Assembly (NCBI RefSeq): GCF_014646195.1
Contig: NZ_BMMZ01000006.1
Coordinates: 186,001 to 250,000, forward strand
Direction: 5' to 3'
DNA from: Microlunatus endophyticus
GTDB lineage: Bacteria; Actinomycetota; Actinomycetes; Propionibacteriales; Propionibacteriaceae
DNA: 64,000 bases
A program made the translations under genes and the position numbers. The notes beneath the pieces were generated by a model that was given only the letters and a program-made list of their open reading frames with translations, was not told where the DNA came from and did not search any database. This document shows, one piece after another, positions 49,622 through 58,872 of this stretch (its first letter is position 1; every line of letters starts with the position of its first letter).

Positions 49622-50440
49622 TTACGCGCCGGCCTCGAAGCGTACGAACCGGGTGACGGTCACCCCGGCAGCCTCCAGCTCCTTGCCGACGGTCGTCTTC
49701 TGGTCCAGCACCGACGGCTGCTCCAGCAGGACGACCTCCTTGAAGTAGGCGTTCACCCGGCCGTCGACGATCCGGCCGATGGCCTGCTCGGGCTTGCCCT
49801 CCTCGCGGGCCCGCTCCTCGGCGATCCGGCGCTCCCGCTCGACATCCTCCGCCGGGACCTCGTCCCGGGTGAGGTAATTCGGGCGCATCGCGGCGATCTG
49901 CCGGGCAGCAGCCTTGGCGGCCTCCTCGTCGTCACCCTCGTACGCCACCAGCACGCCGATCTGCGGCGGCAGATCAGGGTCCCGGCGGTGCAGGTAGAGG
50001 GCGCTCTTCCCCTCGACGTAGGCGGCCTCACCGATCTCCAGCGCCTCACCGATCTTGGCGGCCAGCTCGGTCACCGCGTCGGCGGCGGTCTGCCCGGAAG
50101 GCAGCGTGACGGCCTTGGCCGCCTCGACGCCGTCGGCCTTCGCGGCCGCGACGGCGGCCACGATGGACGCAGCGAGATTCTGGAACTCGTCGTTCTTGGC
50201 GACGAAGTCGGTCTCGGCGCCGAGCTTGATCAGTGCGCCGTCCGCTGCGGCGACCAGACCGTTGCTGGCCGACCGCTCGGCACCACGCTTGGCGGCCTTG
50301 GCGGCACCGGAGACCCGGAGCACCTCGATGGCCTTCTCGAAATCGCCGTCGGCCTCGACCAGGGCCTTCTTGGCGTCCATCATCCCGGCGCCGGTGGCGT
50401 CGCGGAGCTTCTTCACATCAGCGGCAGCGATCGTTGCCAT
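49622..50440 (-). CDS. tsf: Elongation factor Ts
   Basis: Nucleotide exchange factor for EF-Tu. 272 aa. UBA-like start with [19 protein letters not shown], then [11 protein letters not shown] and [15 protein letters not shown], and [18 protein letters not shown] before the C-terminal dimerisation part. Cotranscribed with rpsB. Confidence 0.97.
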   Translation of the reverse strand: MATIAAADVKKLRDATGAGMMDAKKALVEADGDFEKAIEVLRVSGAAKAAKRGAERSASNGLVAAADGALIKLGAETDFVAKNDEFQNLAASIVAAVAAAKADGVEAAKAVTLPSGQTAADAVTELAAKIGEALEIGEAAYVEGKSALYLHRRDPDLPPQIGVLVAYEGDDEEAAKAAARQIAAMRPNYLTRDEVPAEDVERERRIAEERAREEGKPEQAIGRIVDGRVNAYFKEVVLLEQPSVLDQKTTVGKELEAAGVTVTRFVRFEAGA

Positions 50441-50503
50441 GCTCGTGTGTTTCCTCTGTTCTACTCGTGCGGATCGATCTGGATCGATACGAATCGGCGC
50501 CGG

Positions 50504-50551
50504 TTCTCGGTCGGCCTTCAGTTCTCGGTCGGCCTTCAGTTCTCGGTCGGC
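50504..50551. repeat. 18-bp tandem repeat spanning the rpsB stop codon
   Basis: TTCTCGGTCGGCCTTCAG at 50504 and 50522, then a partial third unit at 50540. On the minus strand each unit reads through Pro-Thr-Glu-Asn-stop codons, so the last codons and the stop of rpsB are repeated downstream. Confidence 0.9.
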
Positions 50552-51525
50552 TCGGCCGTGGCTTCCTCGGCCGGGGTCGCGGCATCGGCGGCGGGAGTTT
50601 CGACGGCCGGGGTCGCGGCAGCCGGAGCGTCAGCTGCCTCAGCGGCCGGTGCCTCAGCGGCGGCCTCCGCAGCCGGCGTCGCGCTGTCGGCGGCAGGGGC
50701 CTCTACGGCGGGAGTCTCGGCGGCGGGAGTCTCGGCGGCAGGGGTCTCGGCGGCAGGAGTCTCCTGGCCGGCGGCCAGCAGCTCACGCTCCCAATCGGCC
50801 ATCGGCTCGGCGTCGGCCTCGCCGGTCTGCGCGCCGGAGCGGGCCAGCAGACCCTCGGCGACGGCGTCGGCGAGCACCCGGGTGAGCAGCGAGACGGAGC
50901 GGATCGCGTCGTCGTTGCCCGGGATCGCGTAGTCGACCTCGTCGGGATCGCAGTTGGTGTCCAGGATCGCGATCACCGGGATGCGCAGCTTGCGCGCCTC
51001 GTCGACGGCCAGGTGCTCCTTCTTGGTGTCGACGATCCAGACCGCCTGCGGGGTCTTGGCCATGTCGCGGATGCCGCCGAGAGTCTTCTCCAGCTTGTCC
51101 TTCTCGCGGCTCAGCCCCAGCAGCTCCTTCTTGGTCAGCCCGGACGCGGCGACATCGTCGTAGTCGATGCCTTCGAGCTCCTTGAGCCGCTGGACCCGCT
51201 TGATCACGGTCTGGAAGTTGGTGAGCATGCCGCCCAGCCAACGCTGATTGACGTACGGCATACCGACCCGGGTCGCCTGCTCGGCGATGGCTTCCTGAGC
51301 CTGCTTCTTGGTGCCGACGAAGAGCACCTGGCCGCCGCGGGCGACGGTCTCCTTGACGAAGGCGTACGCGCGATCGATGTAGGTCAGCGACTGCTGCAGG
51401 TCGATGATGTAGATGCCGTTGCGCTCGGTGAAGATGAATCGCTTCATCTTCGGATTCCAACGGCGGGTCTGGTGACCGAAATGAACGCCGCTCTCCAAGA
51501 GCTGGCGCGTGGTGACGACAGGCAT
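50536..51525 (-). CDS. rpsB: 30S ribosomal protein S2
   Basis: 329 aa. The S2 core (1-250) begins [25 protein letters not shown] and contains [13 protein letters not shown] and [28 protein letters not shown] sequence at 185-210. A tail of about 80 residues of Ala/Pro/Glu/Thr repeats ([14 protein letters not shown]...) follows, encoded by 15-bp repeats; such tails occur in actinobacteria but this one is long. ATG at 51525 has GGAGGAA upstream. Confidence 0.96.
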   Translation of the reverse strand: MPVVTTRQLLESGVHFGHQTRRWNPKMKRFIFTERNGIYIIDLQQSLTYIDRAYAFVKETVARGGQVLFVGTKKQAQEAIAEQATRVGMPYVNQRWLGGMLTNFQTVIKRVQRLKELEGIDYDDVAASGLTKKELLGLSREKDKLEKTLGGIRDMAKTPQAVWIVDTKKEHLAVDEARKLRIPVIAILDTNCDPDEVDYAIPGNDDAIRSVSLLTRVLADAVAEGLLARSGAQTGEADAEPMADWERELLAAGQETPAAETPAAETPAAETPAVEAPAADSATPAAEAAAEAPAAEAADAPAAATPAVETPAADAATPAEEATAEPTEN

Positions 51526-51684
51526 CTGCCTGTTCCTCCTCGTTCGACGGTTGTCGGTGCCGCGGTGCGACACCCCTGACGCACACGCGCGACCCGTCCC
51601 TTTCGGGGACCGTCGGACCGCACCCGCCGCCGAGACGGTGGAAAGTGTGCATGCGAAGTCAGCCCACGAGGGGCTGCTGAGATC

Positions 51685-51713
51685 AGTTTACGCGTCCGCG
51701 CCCAACCTCGGAA
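51685..51713 (-). promoter_or_regulatory. Candidate rpsB-tsf promoter
   Basis: On the minus strand TTCCGA (51713-51708), 17 bp, then TAAACT (51690-51685). The start would lie near 51678 and give a leader of about 150 nt. The leader holds the inverted repeats AGCCC/GGGCT near 51661-51675 and GTCCC/GGGAC near 51596-51610, which might bind S2. Confidence 0.5.
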
Positions 51714-51821
51714 ATCGTGCGAACCCACTGCTTGTCCACAGGGTCACGACGCTTTTCGAGCGTCGTCCACAGATTTCGCCGGGGCTGAACCACGCAGTGC
51801 CTTCAGACCCAGTGTGAGGGT

Positions 51822-52815
51822 ATGAGACGAATTCTGCGGGTCGCGTTGCTGATGGTCGTCGCCGGCTTGCTGCTGCTGGTCGACGTTGCCGGGGCGCGTG
51901 CGGACCCGGAGTTGCCGACCAGGACGAGCTGGCCCCCTGCGCGGGGTGCCGCGGGTGCTGCGGAGTTTCGACCCGCCGAGCACGCCATGGGGATCGGGCC
52001 ATCGGGGCGTCGATCTGGCGGGGCAGGTCGGCGATCAGGTCCTGGCCGCTGCCGCAGGCAGCGTGACCTACGCGGGGACGCTGGCCGGCCGCGGGGTGAT
52101 CGTGGTCGATCATGGCTCGGTCCGCACCACCTATGAGCCGGTCAGTCCGTCGGTGTCGGTCGGCGCGACGGTCGCACCCGGCGATCCGATCGGACGCCTG
52201 GACGCCGGACACTGCGCCGACCAGACGCGCCTGCACTGGGGCCTGATCCGCGGCGATACCTATCTGGACCCGTTGCTGCTCGCGCCGAGCGGGCGGGCCG
52301 GCGGCAGCTACCGGCTGGTGCCCGCCTCGGAGCGGACCGTCGCAGCCGAGCGAGCCACCCAACGGCAGGCGCTCCAACAGACCCTGCCCACGGCCGCCCC
52401 CGGCTCGGCGGCAGCACACGGCTTCAGTTTTCCGGTCGCCGCAGCGATCACCTCGCCGTACGGGATGCGGTTCCACCCGATCCTGCACGTCTGGAAGCTG
52501 CACGACGGTACCGACTTCGGGGCGGCCTGCGGTACGCCGATCCTCGCGCCGTACGCCGGTGTGGTCACTCAGCGCTATTTCAACGAGGGCTACGGCAACC
52601 GGCTGATGGTCGACCACGGGACCGTCGACGGCCGGCACGTGGTCAGCGGCTTCAACCACGCGATCTCCTACGTCGTCGACGTCGGCGACCGCGTCACCAA
52701 AGGCCAGGTGCTCGGCTACGTCGGGCAGACCGGGTACGCGACCGGGTGCCATCTGCACCTGATGGTCTGGCTGGACGGGCAGCTGACGGACCCGATGGCG
52801 TGGTACCGGCAATGA
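51822..52815 (+). pseudogene. Secreted double-M23 peptidase gene with a single-base frameshift
   Basis: The ATG at 51822 opens a signal peptide (MRRILRVALLMVVAGLLLL, cleavage near AGARA) and a mature start ending SW; the M23 domains continue in the next frame. Reading the C5 run at 51933-51937 as C4 joins them perfectly as SWPLRGVPRVLRSFDPPSTP, 330 aa. The first M23 domain (GHRGVDLAG, TRLHWGLI) lacks a complete HxH and is probably inactive; the second has HPILHVWKLHDGTDFG and GCHLHLMVW, the full LytM/M23 zinc site. Such exported cell-wall endopeptidases sit next to rpsB in related bacteria. Mutation or homopolymer sequencing error. Confidence 0.8.
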
Positions 52816-52841
52816 TGCGAGACCGTGGCGTCGGCCGCGGC

Positions 52842-53627
52842 TCAGGCCTGTCCGAGCCCGTCGATCGCCGTGACCTCGTCCTCGGTCAGATCGACCAGCG
52901 CACCGGCGGCGTTGCTGACGATCCGCTCCGGATTGGTCGACTTGGGGATGACCACGTACTGGTGCTTGATGTGCCAGCCGACGATCACCTGAGCGGTGTT
53001 CACGCCGTGTGCCTCGGCGATCGAGACCAGGGTCGGGTCCTCGAGGTTGGACGCCCGGAAGGGGCTGTAGCCCTCCAGGACGACCTTCCGCTCAGCCAGG
53101 CCGGAGTCGATCGTCGCGTCGTAGATCGCCGGGCTCCAGCGGATCTGGTTGACGGCAGGAGCCACGCCGGTCGCGGTGATCAACTCATCGATCTGGTCCA
53201 GCGAGTAGTTGCTGACCCCGATCGACGTCGCCAGCCCCTCCTGCTGGGCTGCGATGAACTGCTCCCAGGCCTGCGGCGTGGCCTGCTTGTTCGGCGGCCA
53301 GTGCACCAGCCACAGGTCGACGTGGTCCAGGCCGAGCTTGGTCAGGCTCTCCTCGAGGGTCTGCCGCTCGCGTCCGACGTTGTCCGGCGGCATCTTGGTG
53401 GTCACGAAGACCAACTCCCGCGGCAGTCCGGCCGAGGCCAGCGCCTTGCCGATGCCGGCCTCGTTCTGGTAGCCGGTGGCCGTGTCGATGTGTCGGTAGC
53501 CGGCCTCCAGGGCGGCGATGGTGGCCGCGGTCGCCTCGGAGTCGGGGATCTGCCAGGTGCCGAAGCCGAGCAACGGCATCTGCGGACCGCTGGCCAGGGC
53601 AACTGTCGGTTCGGAGTAGTCAGTCAT
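52842..53627 (-). CDS. Aldo/keto reductase (2,5-diketo-gluconate reductase type)
   Basis: 261 aa NADPH-dependent carbonyl reductase. GFGTWQIPDSEATA, the catalytic Asp and Tyr in GYRHIDTATGYQNEAGIGKAL-type sequence at 45-65, Lys in VFVTTKMPP and His in LWLVHWPP; the C-terminal coenzyme motif VVIPKSTNPERIVSNA. Substrate not deducible. AGGA-like site before the ATG. Confidence 0.93.
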   Translation of the reverse strand: MTDYSEPTVALASGPQMPLLGFGTWQIPDSEATAATIAALEAGYRHIDTATGYQNEAGIGKALASAGLPRELVFVTTKMPPDNVGRERQTLEESLTKLGLDHVDLWLVHWPPNKQATPQAWEQFIAAQQEGLATSIGVSNYSLDQIDELITATGVAPAVNQIRWSPAIYDATIDSGLAERKVVLEGYSPFRASNLEDPTLVSIAEAHGVNTAQVIVGWHIKHQYVVIPKSTNPERIVSNAAGALVDLTEDEVTAIDGLGQA

Positions 53628-53675
53628 GTCAGCAATTCCTACCCGACGGTCCCGACATCACGCGCAGCAGGTCGG

Positions 53676-54860
53676 TCATCGGGAGCTGCCGTCGAAGACC
53701 AGCCGCGGCAGGCCGGGGCCGATGGTCATCCCGATCCCGGTCGTGACCACGACCACCTGGACACCCGGCATCGGCTCCGCGACCACGAACTCCTGCCCCG
53801 GGGAGGAGGCATAGATCCCCTGCCAGCGTTCCAGGACCCGCAGGGGGACACCGAACAGCGCACGGGTCAGTTCGAGCAACAACTCGAAGCCCTCCTCGGA
53901 CTGGAACGGCGGAGCGTCCACCTCGCGCAGGTGGGTGTCGCCGATGATCAGCGAACCGTCCGGGCGCTGGGTGTACATCTGGTTGAGGTCCAGAGCCAGC
54001 GCATCCGGACGTTCGGAGGCGAGCCGGTCCCGCAGCGCGGTGGCTGCGCTGGTCGCGGTGAAGCCCGAATAGCGCAGCAGGGACCAGCCGGTGAAAAGCG
54101 GTGTCGCCAGAGGGCCCCGCAGGTCAGCCGCGACCCGGGCCATGTGCAACCGGCAGCGTACGATCCCTGCCTGCTCGGCGATCGCCGGGAAGAGCTCATC
54201 GATGTCGTAGTGGGTGGCGACGACGATCCGTCCGGCCCGAAGGCTGCCCCGGCCGGTGTGCACGACACCGGTCTCGATGCCCAGCGCCGCAGTCCGCCAG
54301 TAGAAGTCGACGCCCTGGGTCGCCAGCCATCGCGAGACCGCCGGGCCGGCCTCCCGCGGGTCGACCTGCAGGTCGTACGGCAGGAATGCGCCCCCGAGCA
54401 CGCCGCCGGGATCGACCGGGGCGCGCTGCAGGACCTGATCAGCGTCCAGCAGCACCGCCCGGCCCGGATCGCCGCCGCTGTCGACATATTCGGTCAGGAC
54501 GGCCAGCTCCTCGGCCCGTTTGGCCACGATGGTGGTGCCTGACTCCCGCAGCCAGAAGCCGGCAGCCTGCGACATCCGCAGCCACCGCTGCCGTGACTGC
54601 TCTGTCAGCTCCTTTGCCGGACCGGACTGCGGTGTCAGGCAGATATGCCCGAAATTCCTGATCGACGCCCCGACCTGGCGGGAGGAACGCTCGACGACGG
54701 CGACCGTCATACCGGCCCGGACCGCTTCCTCGGCATGGGACAGCCCGACGATGCCGGCGCCGATGATCACGACGTCGTACCGCCGGCCGGGCCTCTGCGT
54801 CAGGCCGGTCGTCGAGGGTGCCGTCGATGACTTAGTCGGGGTGGTCGTCGGGGTGGTCAC
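53676..54860 (-). CDS. FAD-dependent oxidoreductase (DAO family)
   Basis: 394 aa. Rossmann motif RYDVVIIGAGIVGLSHAEEA after a Thr-rich start of about 27 residues, then VGASIRNFGHICLTPQSG and a C-terminal VVVVTTGIGMTIGPG. The pattern resembles the TIGR03364 group of amine or amino-phosphonate oxidases, which often accompany phosphonate genes; none are visible here. A GTG start at 54860; the Thr-rich head may be shorter in reality. Confidence 0.85.
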   Translation of the reverse strand: MTTPTTTPTKSSTAPSTTGLTQRPGRRYDVVIIGAGIVGLSHAEEAVRAGMTVAVVERSSRQVGASIRNFGHICLTPQSGPAKELTEQSRQRWLRMSQAAGFWLRESGTTIVAKRAEELAVLTEYVDSGGDPGRAVLLDADQVLQRAPVDPGGVLGGAFLPYDLQVDPREAGPAVSRWLATQGVDFYWRTAALGIETGVVHTGRGSLRAGRIVVATHYDIDELFPAIAEQAGIVRCRLHMARVAADLRGPLATPLFTGWSLLRYSGFTATSAATALRDRLASERPDALALDLNQMYTQRPDGSLIIGDTHLREVDAPPFQSEEGFELLLELTRALFGVPLRVLERWQGIYASSPGQEFVVAEPMPGVQVVVVTTGIGMTIGPGLPRLVFDGSSR

Positions 54861-54882
54861 GCGGCAACCCTGCCATGGACCG

Positions 54883-55806
54883 TCAGGCGCGCGGATGAGC
54901 CTGTTCGAAAGCGCGCTTCAACCGGTCGGTGGTGACATGGGTGTAGATCTGCGTGGTCGCCAGCGACGAGTGCCCGAGCATCTCCTGGACACTGCGCAGA
55001 TCGGCTCCGCCTTCCAGCAGGTGGGTGGCCATCGCGTGCCGCAGGCCGTGCGGCCCCAGGTCGGGTGCGCCCTCGGTCAGCCCCAGTGCCCGGTGCACGA
55101 TCCGGCGTACGACCCGGGGATCGATTCGGCCGCCCCGCTCACCGAGGAAGATCGCGGTGCCCGACCTCGGGCCGGCGAGCAGCCCGCGGCCCTCGTCCAG
55201 CCACCGTCGGACGGCCCGGTAGGCGGGACCGCCGATCGGCACCGAGCGCTCCTTGCTGCCCTTGCCGAAGACCCGCAGCACCTGGCGGTCGGCATCGAGG
55301 TCGGTGAGGTCGAGGCCGCACAGCTCCGAGACTCGGATGCCGGTCGCGTACAACGTTTCGAGGATCGCCACATCCCGGCAGCCGACCGGCCCGCCGGACT
55401 CCTCGGCCCGGGCCAGGGCGCCGTCGAGCATCGCCGCCGCGGCCCCTTGGTCGACCGTTGCCGGCAGCCGGCGTTGTTTCTTCGGCGACTTCAGGCCACT
55501 GGCCACGTCGCGCGGGACCCGGCCGGTCTCGTACGCCCAGGACCAGAACACCCGGACCGCCGCCGCCCGCCGCTGCACGCTGGCCCGCGCCGATCCGGCC
55601 GTCTGCTGGCGCGCCAGCCAACTGCGCAGTTCGGGCAGCCCGGCCTCGGACAGGTCGGAGATGCCGCTGGATTCCAGGTGAGCCAGCAGGCTCTCGACGT
55701 CGCCGGAGTAGGCGCGGACGGTGTGGTCGGACAGCCGCCGCTCCGAGCGCAGATGGCGTTCGTAGTCGGTCCGCAGGTCGGCGAACTGATCGCCCGGTTG
55801 CCCCAT
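54883..55806 (-). CDS. xerC: Tyrosine recombinase XerC
   Basis: Resolves chromosome dimers at dif with XerD. 307 aa with the complete catalytic set: Arg in TGIRVSELCGL, Lys in GKGSKERSVP, HxxR in GPHGLRHAMATHL, His in LGHSSLATTQ and Tyr in QIYTHV. A chromosomal Xer near rpsB is usual in actinobacteria, so it is not a sign of an integrated element. Start codons of xerC and the divergent lactonase gene are 29 bp apart. Confidence 0.95.
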   Translation of the reverse strand: MGQPGDQFADLRTDYERHLRSERRLSDHTVRAYSGDVESLLAHLESSGISDLSEAGLPELRSWLARQQTAGSARASVQRRAAAVRVFWSWAYETGRVPRDVASGLKSPKKQRRLPATVDQGAAAAMLDGALARAEESGGPVGCRDVAILETLYATGIRVSELCGLDLTDLDADRQVLRVFGKGSKERSVPIGGPAYRAVRRWLDEGRGLLAGPRSGTAIFLGERGGRIDPRVVRRIVHRALGLTEGAPDLGPHGLRHAMATHLLEGGADLRSVQEMLGHSSLATTQIYTHVTTDRLKRAFEQAHPRA

Positions 55807-55835
55807 AGCCCCAACTCTCTGATATCTGTTGCCGC

Positions 55836-56900
55836 ATGAGCGAAGCCGACACGCAGGACGCCGCGCAGGATGTTCAGCCCACCTACGACGCGCCGGAGCA
55901 GATCTTCATCGGCGGTTACACGACCGAGATGGGCGGCGGCGCGGCCGGCCTCAGCCGGTTGTCCGGAGCCGATCCGTCCACCGAACCCGCGACGCTCGGC
56001 CTGCACTCGCCGACCTTCGTGATCAAGCACCCGTCCGAGCCCTGGCTCTACGCGATCAACGAGACCACCCCCGGCAGTGTCTCTGCGGTGCTCTCCGACG
56101 ACAACGGACTGCACCTGATCAATACGGTCGAGAGCGGTGGTGACGGCGGCTGCCACCTGTGCTTCGACCACACCGGCAACTTCGTCGTGGTCGCCCACTA
56201 CACCAGCGGCTCGATCGCCAGCTTCCGGATCGAGGACAACGGCGCTCTGTCGGAGCGGATCGGACTGCTGCAGTTCTCCGGCTCGGGGCCGGACCCGGAG
56301 CGGCAGGACGCCGCGCACGCCCACGAGGTGGTCAGCGTCGGCAGCTCGATCCTGGTGCCGGATCTCGGCACCGACTCGGTGCACATCGTCCGGATCGACG
56401 GGGACGGGAATCTGACCCCGGCAACGGATTCGATCACCCTGCCGCCGGGATCGGGCCCCCGGCACCTGGTGCTCGCCGGCCAGTATCTGGTGGTGGCCTG
56501 CGAACTGTCGGCCAGCCTGTGGGTCGGTGCGCTGGATGCGCAGGTCGGCTCCGAGGGCATCACCGTGCCGGCCTCGGCGCGGGAGACCGACGAGCGGATC
56601 TACCCGTCGGCCATCGCCCAGTACGGCGAGCAGATCGTGGTTGCCAACCGGGGCGCCGACACGTTGAGCTTCTTCACCCTGGATGCCTCCGGCACCCCGC
56701 ACCCGCTGGTGGAGATCGACTGCGGCGGAGCCTGGCCGCGCGACCTGACGGTCGACGGTGAGCAGATCTGGGTCGCCAACCAGGTGGGCGACAATGTGAC
56801 GGTGATCCGACCGACTGCGGTGACCGGGGATCCGGCGGGCTGGCAGACCGTCCAGCAGATCGCCACGCCGTCGCCCGCCGTGGTGATCCCCGCACGCTAG
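55836..56900 (+). CDS. Lactonase family beta-propeller protein
   Basis: 354 aa, seven-blade propeller of the 6-phosphogluconolactonase/YkgB group: IFIGGYTTEMGGG, FVVVAHYTSGSIASFRI, RQDAAHAHEVVSVG and GPRHLVLAGQYLVVACE. Probably cytoplasmic; activity is undetermined. TATCTG 7 nt before the ATG may be the promoter. A near-palindrome around the stop (56889-56909) could help termination. Confidence 0.9.
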   Translation: MSEADTQDAAQDVQPTYDAPEQIFIGGYTTEMGGGAAGLSRLSGADPSTEPATLGLHSPTFVIKHPSEPWLYAINETTPGSVSAVLSDDNGLHLINTVESGGDGGCHLCFDHTGNFVVVAHYTSGSIASFRIEDNGALSERIGLLQFSGSGPDPERQDAAHAHEVVSVGSSILVPDLGTDSVHIVRIDGDGNLTPATDSITLPPGSGPRHLVLAGQYLVVACELSASLWVGALDAQVGSEGITVPASARETDERIYPSAIAQYGEQIVVANRGADTLSFFTLDASGTPHPLVEIDCGGAWPRDLTVDGEQIWVANQVGDNVTVIRPTAVTGDPAGWQTVQQIATPSPAVVIPAR

Positions 56901-56917
56901 CGTTGGGGCCATCCCAA

Positions 56918-56957
56918 CAGCTTTCCCATCAGCTATCCCATCAGCTATCCCATCAGC
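56918..56957. repeat. 12-bp tandem repeat before amidohydrolase gene
   Basis: CAGCTTTCCCAT, then CAGCTATCCCAT twice, then a partial unit. It lies 36-75 bp before the amidohydrolase GTG, in the likely promoter or leader. Confidence 0.85.
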
Positions 56958-56992
56958 ATTGCCGAATCCCCTTTTTTCGTTCAGGAGTAGTC

Positions 56993-58276
56993 GTGGCCCG
57001 AGCAGCACGGAAGCAAACCCGGACGTCCGCAGCCGACCGGCCGGGCCCGACCGGTCAGGACGTCGCCATCGTCGGCGGGAGGATCGTCCCGGTCGTCGGC
57101 GAGGTGATCGAGAACGGCACCGTGTTGATCAAGGACGGGAAGATCACTGCGGTCGGCACCAAGGTCAAGGTCGACAATGACACCGCCGTGATCGATGCGG
57201 CCGGGAAGTGGGTGCTGCCGGGGTTCCTCGAGGCGCACGGCCATGTCGGTGTCCACGAGGAGGGCAACGGCTGGGCCGGCAGCGATACCAATGAGATGAC
57301 CGACCCGGTCGGCGCCAGATTCCGCGCCCTGGACGCGATCAACCCCGCCGACGAGGGCTTCCGCGATGCGCTGTCCGGCGGCGTCACCTCGGTGGTGGTC
57401 AAGCCCGGCTCCGGCAATCCGATCGGCGGCCAGACCGTCGCAGTGAAGTCCTGGGGCCGGATCGTCGACGAAATGGTGATCAAGGAACCGTGCAGCGTGA
57501 AGTCGGCGCTGGGCGAGAATCCCAAGCGGGTGTACGGCGAGAAGAAGCAGACGCCGTCCACCCGGCTGGGAGTGGCCTCGGTGATCCGGGACGCCTTCCG
57601 TGCGGCGCAGGACTATGTCGAGCGCCGCGACGAGGCCGACCGGGACGGCAAGTCCTTCACCCGCGACTCCACCAACGAGACGCTGGCCGCGGTGCTGGCC
57701 GGTGACCTGCCGTGGGACCAGCACACCCACCGCGCCGACGACATCGCCACGGCGATCCGGTTGTCGGAGGAATTCGGCTACAAGCTGGTGATCAACCACG
57801 GGACCGAGGGCCACCTGCTGGCCGATGTCCTTGCGGAGAAGGGCATTCCGGTGATCATCGGCCCGCTCTTCACCAGCCGCAGCAAGGTCGAGCTCAACCT
57901 CCGGCACCTGCGCAACCCGGGTCTGCTCGCCAAGGCCGGGGTCAAGATCGCGATCACCACCGATCATCCGGTCGTGCCGATCAACTATCTCGTCTACCAG
58001 GCCATCCTCTCGGTCAAGGAGGGGCTGGATCCGCGGACCGCGATCGAGGCGCTGACGATCAACCCGGCACAGATGCTCGGGCTGGACGAACGGGTCGGGT
58101 CGCTCGAGGTCGGCAAGGACGGCGATGTGGTGATCTGGAGCGGCGATCCGCTGGAGATCATGAGCCGGGCCGAGCAGGTGCTGATCGAGGGCCGTCCGGT
58201 CTACTCCTACGACTACGAGCGCGGCACTGGAGTGACCGCCGACCCGTACGCCGTGCTGCGGAGCCAGGCCGGATGA
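56993..58276 (+). CDS. Metal-dependent amidohydrolase (imidazolonepropionase-like)
   Basis: 427 aa from the GTG at 56993, which has AGGAG 5 nt upstream. Metal ligands: HxH in LEAHGHVGVH, later His in VINHGTEGHLL and Asp in ITTDHPVVP; the C-terminal beta-sandwich ends with SLEVGKDGDVVIWSGDPL. Hydrolyses a cyclic amide or related bond; the substrate is unknown. Overlaps def by 4 bp (ATGA). Confidence 0.9.
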   Translation: MARAARKQTRTSAADRPGPTGQDVAIVGGRIVPVVGEVIENGTVLIKDGKITAVGTKVKVDNDTAVIDAAGKWVLPGFLEAHGHVGVHEEGNGWAGSDTNEMTDPVGARFRALDAINPADEGFRDALSGGVTSVVVKPGSGNPIGGQTVAVKSWGRIVDEMVIKEPCSVKSALGENPKRVYGEKKQTPSTRLGVASVIRDAFRAAQDYVERRDEADRDGKSFTRDSTNETLAAVLAGDLPWDQHTHRADDIATAIRLSEEFGYKLVINHGTEGHLLADVLAEKGIPVIIGPLFTSRSKVELNLRHLRNPGLLAKAGVKIAITTDHPVVPINYLVYQAILSVKEGLDPRTAIEALTINPAQMLGLDERVGSLEVGKDGDVVIWSGDPLEIMSRAEQVLIEGRPVYSYDYERGTGVTADPYAVLRSQAG

Positions 58277-58866
58277 GTGATCTGACCACCTCCGATCTCA
58301 CCACCGGCGGCACCGTCCGGCCGATCACCAGGTGGGGTGACCCGGTGCTGCACCGCCGGCAGCAGCCGGTCACCGACTTCGACGACGCGCTCCATCAGTT
58401 GATCAAGGACATGTTCGCGACGATGGCCGCGGCCGACGGGGTCGGCTTGGCCGCACCACAGGTCGGTATCGATCTTGCGCTCTTCGTCTACGACTGCCCG
58501 GACGAGGACCGCCGCCGTCACATCGGCGTCTTCTGCAATCCGGAGGTGACGCTGCCCGAGGGCAAGGACCGCAAGCTGGACTACATCGACGAAGGCTGCC
58601 TGTCGCTGCCGGGCGCCTACATCGAGCTGGCCCGGCCCGATGTCGCGATCTGCTCCGGCCAGGACGCCTTCGGCAATTCGATCCAGATCGAGGGCACCGG
58701 CTATTTCGCGCGCTGCCTGCAGCACGAGACCGATCACCTCAAGGGCACCGTCTTCGGCGACCGGCTGTCGGCGCGGGCCCGCAAGAAGCTCTACTCCGAC
58801 CACAAGAGCGTCGCCGACGACTACCCGGTGGACTGGCCGGTCTCGGCCAGGACCAGCAGCAACTGA
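58273..58866 (+). CDS. def: Peptide deformylase
   Basis: Removes formyl from nascent protein N-termini. 197 aa, with all three motifs: GVGLAAPQVG, EGCLSLPG and QHETDHLKG. The first 15 residues are a Thr-rich extension. Start overlaps the upstream amidohydrolase stop. Confidence 0.95.
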   Translation: MSDLTTSDLTTGGTVRPITRWGDPVLHRRQQPVTDFDDALHQLIKDMFATMAAADGVGLAAPQVGIDLALFVYDCPDEDRRRHIGVFCNPEVTLPEGKDRKLDYIDEGCLSLPGAYIELARPDVAICSGQDAFGNSIQIEGTGYFARCLQHETDHLKGTVFGDRLSARARKKLYSDHKSVADDYPVDWPVSARTSSN

Positions 58867-58872
58867 GGCCCG

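Noticed and set aside
54883..55806. Tyrosine recombinase as a sign of an integrated phage or island
   Set aside because: It is chromosomal XerC by sequence and by its usual place near rpsB; no attachment site or phage genes nearby.
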